A DNA stretch of 64,000 nt from Pyropia yezoensis (Eukaryota; Rhodophyta; Bangiophyceae; Bangiales; Bangiaceae). The position numbers and the translations under genes are program-made. Below, piece after piece: positions 31,617-42,730 of this stretch. A model generated the notes under the pieces. It made no database searches and was not told the origin of the DNA. It was given only the letters and a program-made list of their open reading frames with translations. The stretch is taken from contig CM020618.1 in NCBI GenBank assembly GCA_009829735.1, positions 5,330,882-5,394,881 of the forward strand, written 5' to 3'. Position 1 is the first letter of the stretch, and each line of letters opens with the position of its first letter.

Positions 31617-34088
31617 TCAGTGGGTAGACCCACTGCCCGAGGCAGGCCACTCACGCGTAATCGCGTATACCTCCGTGCTCCATCGGTCGGCAATCTCACG
31701 ACGGTCGATCACCCGAGTTACCTCGGTGCATAGCTGGACGAGGGTGCTGCGGCCAGCCTCCACGTCCTCCAGAGCTTTCTGGAGGCGGTCCAGCACGCCA
31801 CCGAAGCAACGCGCTGACCCAACTAGCGCAGCACCTGGGGGGATATCCCCCCAGCTAACAGAGAGACCCTCCCGCATTGCGCGGGCAACAAGGGCGTCAA
31901 CGCCCTCATACCAGAGACGGGGACCCCCGTCTTGTATGACAGGGGCGGGAGCGGACACTGGCGCAGCCAGAGGAGCCAGAGGAGCCGACACGGCTACCAC
32001 CGGAGGCGGTGGCGCCTGATATGAGGCCCGGTAGGACCCCACCGAAGGGGCTCCACCGTAACCCCGGCGGGGCTCCGCCCGACGACGGGACACCTCACGC
32101 TCCCCACCCGCAGAGCCCCACTCTCGGGGACGACGGCCAACCGCCGCCGGTATCGGGTTACCGAACCACGGGGCAAGGACCTGAAGAGGGTCATGGATAA
32201 CCATGGGAATACCCAGGTCAGCAACAGCCTCGGTGGACGCCCACCCATGGCAACTGGACTCACCCGGCTGAGTACGCCGGATACGCAACGAGTGACGAGG
32301 CAAGGGGGAAGCCCCAGCCTGCGGGTCCCGGTACGGGGGAAGGGCCAACACCCCAGCCCAGTTCACGGCATCGTGAACAGCCAACAGGGCTTCGAACTCC
32401 CGGGCCAACCCGGTTCGGGCAGCGATCAGGTCCACGCCCAAATGCGCGATGTGCCGACGGACACCCGTCGGAAGATGGAACAGGCGCCCCTGCCGACGGA
32501 CGGACAGCAGGAAGGAGGAAGCCTGCCCGAGGGTAACCTCAAGGGTAAAGGTACCTTGCAACGGGTGGACCGGCCGGGAGGCCAACACACTCCCGAAGTA
32601 TCGGAGACAAGGGCCGGTGTCAAACCGGAAAGCAGGGGCGGGTTCCCACCCCTCCTGCCACAGAGGCGGGCGCACGGGAGTGTATACAGGCGCACGACCG
32701 TTGCCGGTCTGCAACGCACACGTTAGATCGGTGCGGAACGCATCCGCCATGACACCATGGTTACGTCGCCAGCTCGACGCCGACTTCAAGCCCGACATAG
32801 GCGGGTAGGAAGCAGCCAACGACAGATACGGGGGTACCCCCGGGTAGTAGTCAAAGTCGGGATACCGACCGGTATCGCCCACCGTCTCCCCGAACGCAGC
32901 CGGCGCCGCCGGCGCCGCCATCCCCCGAGCACTAGCCGGGTAGTCAACCTCCCGCGGCAACGCGGGAGCAATCAGGTCGCATACCCCGAAGGCGGGGTCG
33001 AGGTAGACCTCACCCCGTCCCACCCGAGTACGCCAGAGCTGCGCATGCCGGTCGTCCGGCTGACTCAGGATCCAATGGTGTTCCACTGGCACCGCGTTCG
33101 GCTGGTTGACCAGCCGCACCAACTCCCGCTCCCAACTCGGGTCCACCTTGACGCGCCGGGAGGACTCTCCACGGGGATGGGGCAGGTGGAAGTCCACCCG
33201 CATCCGCCCATCGGACTCCATTGACTCTTGCACAGTCAGGCCTCGAACCCGAGCCACCAAGTCGAACATCGACATGGCAGGTTGACCCGCCGCCACGGCG
33301 ACGCCGCCACCCAACGGGGCAACCCGGCCAGGACCAGGAAGAATAGGGGGCGCCGGGGGATGCCCCACCGGAAGAGGGGCCGGCGCCGGAGTCGCACGCG
33401 GCCGAGGAGGAAGAAGAAGGACGGGCGCCCGCCCGGAGTAACTACCGGAGTCCACTGCCATCGGTGTAGACCCACCTTGACCGCCAGACGCCCGCGGCTC
33501 CGCGGGCAGAGCAACGCCGCCACCCGAGCCCGACGGGGGCACCTCGGGGGCAGCAGGGGTAGACCCGCCACCCGCAGCCGCGGATGAACCACCCGGGCGG
33601 GCACCCGCGCCATCTTGACCCGCCGTCCCGGTCGGGGTGCCACCATAACCGCCCGACACGCCGGCGACGCCGTCTTGAGGTTGGGCCGCGCCGGCACCGG
33701 CGACAGAAGCCATCCGGGCTGCCGGAGGAGTAGGGGTAGACGCAGCAGCTACCCGCGGTTGCCCGCCACCCGACGGAGCCGTCGTGCCGCTGCACACGGA
33801 CGACAAACCGCCCGGAGCACCGTCCGGAGCCACACGAACGGTCACCCGGTCGTCCTCGTCCTCGGACGAGCTCGCGAGGAAGCACTCGGCGGCGGTGGCG
33901 GAGACGGGAACGGCGTCCACCATCACCTCTTCCCCCTCCTCAGGCAGGAGGTCGTCCTCACCCCCGGGTACCTGGGGGTCCGACATGGTGCAACCGGGGT
34001 GGCAGGGGCGCCCCTTGCAGAAAAGCCGAGGCCGGCTCGACCCGGTACAGAGAACGCTCGCACGGACGAGCCAGGGAAGCGCGGGCAC
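31617..34088 (-). CDS. Antisense accessory frame of element D, function unknown
   Basis: Open for 823 residues (789 from the alternative Met at 33986) on the strand opposite gag-pol, between pol and the 3' LTR. The N-terminus is acidic (SSSEDEDD near residue 75), then comes a Gly/Ala/Pro-rich linker to about residue 270, then a more ordinary, probably folded part to the end. No enzyme, envelope or zinc motif is visible, and no transmembrane segment stands out. The C-terminal half recurs in element C. Antisense frames in the 3' region are known from plant Ty3/gypsy elements such as Grande and RIRE2; homology to those is not claimed. Confidence 0.6.
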   Translation of the reverse strand: MPALPWLVRASVLCTGSSRPRLFCKGRPCHPGCTMSDPQVPGGEDDLLPEEGEEVMVDAVPVSATAAECFLASSSEDEDDRVTVRVAPDGAPGGLSSVCSGTTAPSGGGQPRVAAASTPTPPAARMASVAGAGAAQPQDGVAGVSGGYGGTPTGTAGQDGAGARPGGSSAAAGGGSTPAAPEVPPSGSGGGVALPAEPRASGGQGGSTPMAVDSGSYSGRAPVLLLPPRPRATPAPAPLPVGHPPAPPILPGPGRVAPLGGGVAVAAGQPAMSMFDLVARVRGLTVQESMESDGRMRVDFHLPHPRGESSRRVKVDPSWERELVRLVNQPNAVPVEHHWILSQPDDRHAQLWRTRVGRGEVYLDPAFGVCDLIAPALPREVDYPASARGMAAPAAPAAFGETVGDTGRYPDFDYYPGVPPYLSLAASYPPMSGLKSASSWRRNHGVMADAFRTDLTCALQTGNGRAPVYTPVRPPLWQEGWEPAPAFRFDTGPCLRYFGSVLASRPVHPLQGTFTLEVTLGQASSFLLSVRRQGRLFHLPTGVRRHIAHLGVDLIAARTGLAREFEALLAVHDAVNWAGVLALPPYRDPQAGASPLPRHSLRIRRTQPGESSCHGWASTEAVADLGIPMVIHDPLQVLAPWFGNPIPAAVGRRPREWGSAGGEREVSRRRAEPRRGYGGAPSVGSYRASYQAPPPPVVAVSAPLAPLAAPVSAPAPVIQDGGPRLWYEGVDALVARAMREGLSVSWGDIPPGAALVGSARCFGGVLDRLQKALEDVEAGRSTLVQLCTEVTRVIDRREIADRWSTEVYAITREWPASGSGSTH

Positions 34089-34575
34089 CCGCGCTTATAA
34101 CCACACAGCTGGGCACCAGCGATAGGGAAGCGCGGGACGACCCGCGCCAGCCGACCTACGAGGGCGCTCCCGCCAGGCACCTGGGGCGGGGCCACGCCCC
34201 CCCCACACGGGGTAATCGAGGGGGGGTCACCCCCAACCGCCCCCACGTAACGCGGGCAGCCCCCGCCCCCCACTCAATCGTCCACACGAGAGGGGCCCCC
34301 CTACCACCAGGCACCTGGTGGCGGATCCGCTTGCACCACCCCTCGGAAAGGGGGGTCGTGAACAGAAACCCGCATCGGGAATCTAACGGTCCGGAAAACG
34401 GATCGTGTGTGTACCACACAAAGGGGGGCACCCCCTCAGACAACCTCGAAAAAGGGTGTCTGTCGCGACGGGGCGCAAAGCCCCACCCGACGGGTAAACG
34501 GTCACGCGACCCACTTACATTCGGTAACCCGAATGCAACTCGACCCGAGGACGGGCCGAATCTAAGGGGGGGATA
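34089..34575. other. GC-rich spacer and polypurine tract of element D
   Basis: This spacer lies upstream of the antisense frame and before the 3' LTR. It could hold a promoter for the antisense frame, but none was recognised. A polypurine run (AAGGGGGGGA) at about 34564-34573 directly precedes the LTR, as expected for plus-strand priming. Confidence 0.6.
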
Positions 34576-34938
34576 TGTAGCAACATGGTTGGCCGTATTG
34601 TAACCCTAATATTAGGGGGGCTACTTCTAACCCTTAACTTCCAATTTGATAGTTCGTACTGGTCACGGTATCTATAAGTTACGTATGACCAGGGGGACTT
34701 GCATCTTGGGGTGGAGGGTAGTTAGTATTGTCTCCAAGGGTTTATAACATGGGGGCCGGCGGCGAATCCACCGCCGGCCAAGGTAGAACAACAAACCCCT
34801 CCCATTTGGGCTCCCATCTTGGTCCCGTGGCTTGTGCTCCAAGGACAGCAACCTTGGCCTCCCGGTGACGTTGGTGCCGATCCCCCTTGGTGAGTGTTCC
34901 CTGAGAGTGGACGTGCGACGGATCCCTATTGTGCTACA
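34576..34938 (+). repeat. 3' LTR of element D
   Basis: 363 bp with the same ends as the 5' LTR and about ten differences from it. Followed by the CCATG duplication. Confidence 0.95.
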
Positions 34939-34943
34939 CCATG
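34939..34943. repeat. Target-site duplication, right copy (CCATG)
   Basis: Matches 24259-24263. The sequence beyond it returns to the gag of element C. Confidence 0.95.
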
Positions 34944-36930
34944 TTGGCAAGGTTTGGTGAGGGTTACCCGTCACCGGGGAGTACCCCGTAGTCCGTACGT
35001 ACGGGACGCGACGTCCCGTGCCCTCGCTGACCTGGAACTCGGTCCCCGCCGGAGCGATGTATGCTACCGTACCTTGCTCATCAATCACCGGCGTAGCCGG
35101 TAGCAGCAGGTGGCCCTGCTGGTCAACCAGTGGTTCCTCCTCGCCCGTGGGGGCGTAATCGGTAGCCACCAGTACCGGTGCGGCCTTCTGTTCCATCTTG
35201 TCTTGCCTCGGTACCGGGGTAAGATTGAGCTTGCTCCCCTCACCCTTGGGCTTTGAGGCAAGAGCACACTCCGGGTGAAGCACCCGGTAGGCGTCCCCTA
35301 GGGACTTGCACATATGCATCAGTCGACTGAAGTTCGTCCGGGCCGTATTGGCTCCCCGAGCGGATATCTGCACGTAGTTGGGTACTCCTGCGAACAGGAT
35401 GGCCCGTAGCTCCCCTTCTCCGAGGAGCTTCCCCAGCTCGTAGTCGAGCTCTTGAATCCGTCGTCCGAACATCTCCTCATCCTCCCAGCTCTGGGCGGTG
35501 GCAGTGCGCAGGGCCCGGTAGTGGTCCTCGCACTTGTCCTCACTGAGGTAACTGCTCAGCAGCTCCTTGAGAATCCCACAATAATCCATGGAGGTGGCCG
35601 CAACCCTCATTCCCGGCATCGGGGATGCCTGGCGAAGGATGCCTCGCACCCGTTCATCAACAAAGAACGGGAGGATCTCCAGGGCCAGCCCCTCGTTAAC
35701 GAGGGCCTTGTCCGCGGCTGCCTTGAAGCTAGTCAAGAAGCCGATGACTGCCAACGGGCGTCCGTTGGGGCCCCCGAACATAAGGACTCCCTTCATAAGG
35801 GTCTGCATAGAGCGAATCGCTCGGTGCGACGTATTACGCATCGATTCCGATACGGTGGTAGATCCGTCCTCCAAACGATAACGTTCCGGAGTAAGAACCG
35901 ACCGGAAGACCTCGTTAACGATCTCCGTGTCAGCGTCCTGGGTATCCAGTCGCTTAGCCAGTTGGTGAGGAAACTCATCGGACTCCATCCGCTTCAGCAG
36001 GCTCGCCGTTACCTGCGCGGTCATAGCTTCCACCACTGAAGATGGTACTTCAGGCGTCGGCACCTCGGGAACCCGAGTTGCCTGGCCTCCTTCGTCGTGG
36101 GGGTACTGTGAGAGGGTACCCCCTCCCCCAATAACCGACTCTCCACCGGCGTAAGTATCCGCCGGGTCGTGTCCGTGGAGTCCGCTTCGGGTGCTCCGAG
36201 CGTATCGCTCCGTGTGGCTACGTTCCAACTCCGCCGACGAGTCGGATCCATTCCCCGCTGTGTCCGGGGGTTGTCCAGGAGTAGCAACACCGGGGTTGAC
36301 CCTGGTGGCCTCCGAAAGTAGTCCGGCCGGTTCGAACCGTACCGGTGTGGGAGGAACACGACGGGGTCCCGTCGTGTGGCGTGTTGACATCAACACTGCC
36401 ATTGCGTCCTCCGTCCGCTCTTGACGAGCGTCGAGTCCGGACAACCGGGCCTCGATGCGGGCCAATGATGCCATCAGGGAATCCCCTGGTGAAGGAGGCG
36501 GTGGAGTGAGGTCGGTCGATGACAGTTGAGGCGGGCCCCCGCCTCCTGCCGTCCGAGCCGTGCCAAACGTCGATCCGGCACCTGAGAGCATTGGCGTCTC
36601 AATGTTGTCGATCGGGATCCCGATCCCGGTTCCCGTTGTCACCTCCGGGGTCGGCGTCGACGCCGATCCGTCATCTTGAACGTTCCCCGTCTCTTGGGTA
36701 GACATAGTCACAATCAGTCAACCGACGTAACAATCACCACGAATAAGAGAGCGAGGAGGTAGATTGGGGAGAGTAACAGTAGATCACAGTCAGAGGTAAA
36801 AACTCAACACAATCGATCAGGTCGCAACACCACGAGTACAAGAAAAGGACCGGATCCCTATCCGTGTGCCAGGGCCGAAGACGGCGTCACCACAAGGGTG
36901 ACGGAAACCCGTCCCCTGCTGCTCCACCAA

Positions 36931-37293
36931 TGTAGCACAATAGGAATCCGTCGCACGTCCACTCTCAGGGAACACTCACCAAGGGGGATCGGCACCAACG
37001 TCACCGGGAGGCCAAGGTTGCTGTCCTTGGAGCACAAGCCACGGGACCAAGATGGGAGCCCAAATGGGAGGGGTTTGTTGTTCTACCTTGGCCGGCGGTG
37101 GATTCGCCGCCGGCCCCCACGTTATAAACCCTCGGAGACACTACTAACTACCCTCCACCCCAAGATGCAAGTCCCTCTGGTCATACGTAACTTATAGATA
37201 CCGTGACCAGTACGGACTATCAAATTGAAAGCCAAGGATTAGAAGTAGCCCCCCTAATATTAGGGTCACATTACGGCCAACCATATTGCTACA
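36931..37293 (-). repeat. 5' LTR of element C
   Basis: 363 bp in reverse orientation with TGTAGCA/TGCTACA ends. The primer-binding-site complement lies on its left (36912-36929). Beyond 37293 the sequence belongs to element G. Confidence 0.93.
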
Positions 37294-38218
37294 GGAGCAT
37301 CTCCTCAAGTAGAGTGAGTAGTCCTGATGAGCACCCCTCAGCAACCAGCTGAGGGGTGAGCTGTTCCAAACCTTGGATGAGCCGGAGGGGGAGATGCCAG
37401 AGCATCCCCCGCCGCTGAACACAAGACACCCAGGTCGACATGACCTCGAGGAGCCACTGGGTGGCCAACATGGCCCACACCAGGTGATCAGGTCCAGCCG
37501 TCAACATGACGGCGCCGAAGTGGTCAAGCAGCCGTGGTAGCAACGCCGGGAACCCGTAGGGGACCTCAACTTGAGGCCACCACTCGGGCTTCTTCGGATA
37601 GTACTTCTCCTTACTGGCAGCAGACTGCTGAGGGAACTCAAGTTGAGCCGAGGTCACCAAGTAGGGACCTCGCCGGAAGTCCTTCTCCATCCGCACATCA
37701 AAGTGATGAGTATGCGGATCGGCCTCGTGAAGGTACGGGGGGCGAGTTGCCACCGCGTCCCAAGTAAAGGTCGGCAAGTCGCCGGGACCCGGGATAGTTC
37801 CCCCGCGGTCCACCATGGCCTTGGCCCGCTGTATGTCTTCAACCTCCTCGTCGTCCAGGAAGGCAAACTGGTCCGTCCTGAAGCCGGCAGGGAACCCGAG
37901 CCTACGGGGATACTTCTCCCGTAGGCGGTCCCATACCCGACCCATCGCTCCGCCAAGTCGGCCACAGCGAAGAACAGTCAACCCCTCCTCATATAGAGGC
38001 CAAGCGGGGTAAAACCACCGCCCCAAGGCCTGACGCGGGACAACGTGTCCCGCCTCCGGGAGAGATCCCGCCGTCAACCCAAAGCCGGGTGACGCGGGAG
38101 TCCCATCCCCCGGAGCGATCGCGGAGCCCCCGCCGGAAGTCCCGGTGGGCGCTGCACCGTAGGAGGTGTCCTCCATACGTTCGTCGAGAGAGTCCGTCTC
38201 CACTCCCGGGGTCGCCAT
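37294..38218 (-). other. Element G reading frame, gag-like by position only
   Basis: It starts at the Met of MATPGVE about 340 bp inside the LTR, the usual place for gag, and runs about 308 residues to the C insertion. Segments include WDRLREKYPRRLGFPAGF and FDVRMEKDFRRGPYLV. No known family is recognised and no zinc knuckle is seen in this part. Confidence 0.5.
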
Positions 38219-38556
38219 GGCTCTCCCCAAGTTGGGGAGAGATGCCCTGGTTACGGCGGCACGAGACCCGCCTCGAGTTGAGGGGGACTCGGATCGCGGG
38301 TAGACGGGTGGCCTCCCCAGCGTGGGGCGGCCCCGTGGAAGGTGAAGGGGAGGTGGTGGTGAAGGTGAAGTGTGAACCGGGGAGAGCAAGCTGCCGAGTG
38401 GGCAAGCTCGAGGAGAGGGGCGGTCAACGTGACCGCCTCCACATCCGCGCAACGTACTCAAGGGGGGACAGCAAGTCGCGCCCCCAACGCCGAGACGTGC
38501 GTTTATGCACCCCCTCACAGGGCCGACCGGGTGGGTCGGAACTGAGGAGAGGGGAG

Positions 38557-39025
38557 TGTGGCAGTATTGACCCCCAGGTAGGGGGGCGACACGTGCCACG
38601 CAAGGGGCGGCAGGCCACTAGCCTGATCCGTTCCTCCCCCTGCATTTGGGTCCATATTCCCTAAGTTTGGGATAGTTAGCTTAGTAGTAAATCCAACTTG
38701 GATTTGAGGGTTTTCTGCATTTATCGTCTTGAATTTTTGTGTGGCCCGGTGGGCAGGTGCTGGGGTGGGAGATTCTGAGTGGCGAGATTCTGAGGGGACC
38801 CTGGGGGGATAAGGGGAGGGACAGCGGGGCTTGGCCCTGCGTCCCCGTCCCGACCAAGAAACTGTTGGACCACACACCATCCTCTTGTTTGTCAGTGGGG
38901 GGTTCGCCCCACAACAGGGACAGAGTGTGTGCGACTTGCACTTCTTCCGGTTCCCCCGACACGGGAGGCAGCCCTTGTACACCGCCCCAACTTGGGTGTC
39001 GTGTGTGTAAGTGGTTTTTGCCACA
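38557..39025 (-). repeat. 5' LTR of element G
   Basis: 469 bp, TGTGGCA to TGCCACA on the minus strand. It has the same length as the solo LTR at 16451-16919, with roughly a dozen differences. Confidence 0.9.
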
Positions 39026-42000
39026 GCTGCTTGCCTGGTACGGAGAGCCATCCACGTGTAGAAGAAGCGTCCAGCCGTCCGTGCTCAGGATTTCATAGGG
39101 CCCATCGGTTTTGGAGTCCAGCTTCCCCCGGGTCTTCCTGTCGTTATCCACGAAGACCCAGTCGCCATCAACCAGTTCCTTGTTCTTTTCCCGGACACCC
39201 TTGTCATAGTCCCGCCTGTATCGCTCCTGGGTCTTCGCGATTCTCTCCTTGACTCGTGGGAGAAGGAGCTTCAGTTGTTCAAGGAACTCGTCCTTTGCCT
39301 TGAGGCCCGGCTTAAGAGCAGGCTGGATACCGTCCTGGTATTCTTTCCAGGGAGAAGTTCGTTAGCCGCCTTGGGGTAACACAGTCTAGTTGAGCTACCC
39401 CTGTTGTCCGGTGAACACGAGTGTTGAAGGCTAGAGTAAGGACGGTCAGGAGCTCTTCCCCGTCTTCTTGATGCTCCTCGACGTAGTGCCGAAGCATTTG
39501 CACCAGGGTCCGGTTGAATCGTTCCACTTGACCATTCGTCTGTGGGTGGTACGTCGTAGTATAAAGGTTCTTGATACCCATCAGGTCACAGACTCCTTGG
39601 AAGAACAGGGATGCAAACTGGGGACCTTTTTCGGTCAAGACGGAGTCCGGAGGGCCATATGCAGCTATCCAGTACTCGCAGAAGGCCGACGTAACGTCCA
39701 GGGCCGTGATGGTTCTTAGCGGGATTTCTCGGAAGAACTTGGAGAACCGGTCACAGATAATGAGCCGGTATAGGTTGCCCCTGGATGTCTCAGGTAGGGG
39801 CCCCAGGATGTCCATACTCAAGCTTGCAAAGGGCTCCGCCGCCGGAAGCAGGCGTAGCTTAGAAATCGTATTCCTCTGGGTCAACCGGTTCCTTGCACAG
39901 GAGACACAGGCCTCTAGATGCTTGTGGACGTCACTTGCCATAGTTTCCCAGTAGCAGTGTCACCGCATCGAGGCGTACATCCGGTTGATGCCAGGGTGTC
40001 CGGACTGGGGAGACGAGTGTTCCAGGCGGAGGATATCAGCTCGTAGGTTTTGGGGTACGTAGAATTGAGTTGCCCGATCACAGGGCGATATCCATATCAC
40101 GAGTCAATCCGTGGACTCGGAGCAGCGACTATTCCGGTTCAGGTCCATCTGGTGGCGGAGCTCTAAGCAATGAGGATCCTTGAGGTGTGCCTCCAGCATC
40201 TGGTGAATGGGTACCGGCTGGTGGGCTTCAGGCGACTCGTATAGGAGAGCGTGCCAACCACCTCAGACATTCAGGAGGATCAAACAGGGTATTTCCTCCG
40301 GGATAGGGCGCGTATCGGCTGCAGGAGTCTCCAACCGGGACATGGTGTCGGCGCAGTGGCTCTCCCTCCCTGCTCTGGTGCACACCTTGTACTTGAATTC
40401 CGAGAAGCGTAGACGCTACCGGGCGACCCTTCCTTGGCTGCTGTTCATGCATAGCAGCCACCTTAGGCTGGCGTGGTCCGTCCGGATGAGATACTCTTGT
40501 CCTTCTAGATAGGGGTGAAACAGGATACAGGCCCAGACGACTGCCAAACACTCGCGTTCCGTCGCAAAGTAGTTCTTCTCTGCTGGAGTCAAGACGCGCC
40601 TGTAGTAGCCCACCGGGAGAAAGTGCCCATCAGCTTGTTGCTGGAGTAGAGAGCACCCCACCTGGACGCCACAGGCGTCAGTCTCTAGAGAAAACTGGCC
40701 TTCCCGCTTAGGTAGCGCCAGTACTGGAGTCGTGGTCAGGCGCTTCTTGAGCTCCTTGATGGCGGCTTCCTGCTTCTCATCGAACACCGGGAGTGGTGCA
40801 GGGAGCTTCTTGATGGTGAGCTTGGTTAGCGGCCTGGCAATCAGGGCGTAGTATTGTACAAACCGGCGGTAGACGTTGCACATACCCAGAAAGCTCTTGA
40901 GCTCCGTCTGGGTCTTAGGTTGCCAGGCTTGCCGAAGGGCCTTGATATTCTTCTCGTTGACTCAAAGCTCCCCCGGGCTCAGCACGTGCCCCAGGTATTC
41001 AACCTCAGTCTCAAACAGGTGGCACTTCTCTGCCTTCAGGGTGTCTCGAGCCTTGGACAGAAGAGCCAGGACCTCTGAGAGGGGCTCTTAAGTGTTCCGC
41101 CGGGGTCTTGGAGAAGACGATGATAGCGTCCAAGTAAACCAGACATGTCCTCCATCTCAGTCCCGACAGGATGATGTCAATCGCTCTCTGGAAGGTAGCC
41201 GAAGCATTAGTGAGGCCAAAACGAAGACGCTTGGACCGGAATAGCCCCATATGGCACGAGAAGGTAGTTTTGTCCTTTTCCTCGTCGGCCAGAGGGATCT
41301 GCCAGTATCCGGCCTTACAAGCCAGAGTTGAAAAGAGGGTGGCGTCACCGAGGAAGTCGATGCAATCATCCATCCGGGGTAGCGGGTACACATCCTTGAC
41401 CTTCATCTCGTTCAGGCGCCTGTAGTCGACGCAAAGACGGAAGTGACCGCCAGGTTTCGGGACGACCACCACCGGGAAGGCCCACTCGCCATCTGAGGGC
41501 TCCATAACATCCATCTTGAGCATGTTGTTAACCTGCTTCTCAATCTCATCCCGGCGATGTGGTCAAGCCCGATACGGTTGCAGGTGTACTGCCTTAGCAT
41601 CTGGCTTAAGTTGAATCCGGCGTAGGATGGCGTCCATCTTGCCCACCTGTCCAGACCGCGGGTGCCGATATTCTTGGAGAAGCTTCTCCGGAGCCTCCTT
41701 CAGGTCGGGAGGAACATTTTGTTGGTTGACGTTCGGCATCTTGGGTGGTACTTGCTCGGGCTTTGGGGCAACGCCGACAGCCTGTGCTTTTTCGGGAGGT
41801 GCGCCCAGGGCGGACAGGTTGGATGCCAGTTCTTTTTGCAGGTGCAAGAGGTCCTCCTTGCTCAGGGCACGGGCAGAGCCTCCATAAGGTTCTGCCGTCC
41901 CAACTCGAGTGCCTTTGGCGAGATTAATCGGCTTCCGGCTCACGTTGACGATCAGCACGGAGAATGGGGCGTGCCTTTCCACCTTCTTGTGATGCCCATG

Positions 42001-42602
42001 GGCCACGTAAAACCGGTGCTTCGCCAGAAACTCCTTGCGTCCGTAGATCAGGCATTGACCCGTTGTCCGGGTAGTCACTTGAACCTTGGTTTCCCAGCGA
42101 GGAGGAAGAAGCTTTGGTTTGATGAGCGTCAAGGTAGAGGGCGGGATATGGTCCTTCGTGCTCTTGACTACACAAACCTTGGTGTCCAGATGCTCCAGCA
42201 CCGGTGACACGAACCCATGGTTGAAATCTACCTTTCCTTCTCCTGGCTGGATACTCTTGAAATGCTGCTTCTGGAAGTCCCAGACTAGGATGAGGTGGAC
42301 GAAAGGGTCTTGACTACGAGAAAGGGAAAAAGCATTGGTTCATTGTTGACAAAGCTGGTGACAGGAAGGCGGCCAAGCGGTCGTAAAGCTTGACCCGAGG
42401 CGTCCACAATCCGGGTCTTGGTAGGGGCTCTCCAGGCTTGTCGGCGCCAGCCCGGATGTAGCAGGCTCTCAGTGATGACGCTTGGTCCGGCTCCCGTGTC
42501 GACCACCGGAGTAGCAGCTTGTGGGAGGCTATCCCCCACGCGCATACGAGCATTAATTTTGAGGTTGTCCTTACGCAGGACGAGCAAGGTCCCCTTCAAC
42601 AA
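39026..42602 (-). pseudogene. Element F pol remnant
   Basis: Residues of protease (DTGAG near 42490-42505), RT, RNase H (about 40500-40720) and integrase (zinc region near 39890, GQVERFNR near 39518) line up with E pol. Many breaks are present, about eight or more. Fossil. Confidence 0.85.
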
Positions 42603-42730
42603 GCAGGGTGTCCAGGCGGATACCGGTTGAGCAGGTAACTGCCGTCCTTTCTCCCGGCACGCAAGGGGAGAACGGGTAGAAGTACCCTGCCGTCGAATAT
42701 TCGGGAAGACACTTTGGGAGAGCGCCTGCC

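Larger units (their letters stand above)
24264..34938 (+). mobile_element. Element D: complete-length B-family retrotransposon (10,675 bp)
   Basis: It has two 363-bp LTRs, a primer-binding site (24628-24645), gag (24846-27035), pol (about 27044-31137), 24-bp repeats (31216-31311), a convergent antisense frame (34088-31617, minus), a GC-rich spacer and a polypurine tract (about 34564-34573). CCATG flanks both ends. The two LTRs differ at about 10 of 363 positions by eye (about 97% identical), so the insertion is not brand new. Pol shows about two breaks; gag and the antisense frame are open. It is the youngest element in its nest. Confidence 0.95.
23842..36711 (-). pseudogene. Element C gag region, split by the insertion of element D
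   Basis: The N-terminal part lies at 34944-36711 and the C-terminal part, with the CCHC knuckle, at 23842-24263. Element D and its target-site duplication lie between them. Composition and motifs match the gag of B and D. Fossil. Confidence 0.88.
18036..37293 (-). mobile_element. Element C: B-family retrotransposon, interrupted by D
   Basis: Read from the right on the minus strand: 5' LTR (36931-37293), leader, gag (from 36711), pol (23833-19667), a 3' region and part of the antisense frame (18036-19153). Element D (24264-34938) sits inside gag. The left end of C, including the 3' LTR, is missing at 18036. It lies inside element G. Pol looks whole; gag is split by D. Confidence 0.9.
37294..39025 (-). 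mobile_element. Element G: LTR element of the third family, 5' part
   Basis: A 469-bp LTR (38557-39025, reverse orientation) is followed leftwards by a leader and an open frame (38218-37294) that is cut by element C. It sits inside F pol; the adjoining five bases are GCTGC (39026-39030). No RT or integrase is visible, so the superfamily is unknown. The fragment at 17589-18035 may be its other side. Confidence 0.75.

Noticed and set aside
31617-34088. Antisense frame as a retroviral envelope gene
   Set aside because: It is on the opposite strand and shows no signal peptide, transmembrane anchor or Cys-rich ectodomain.
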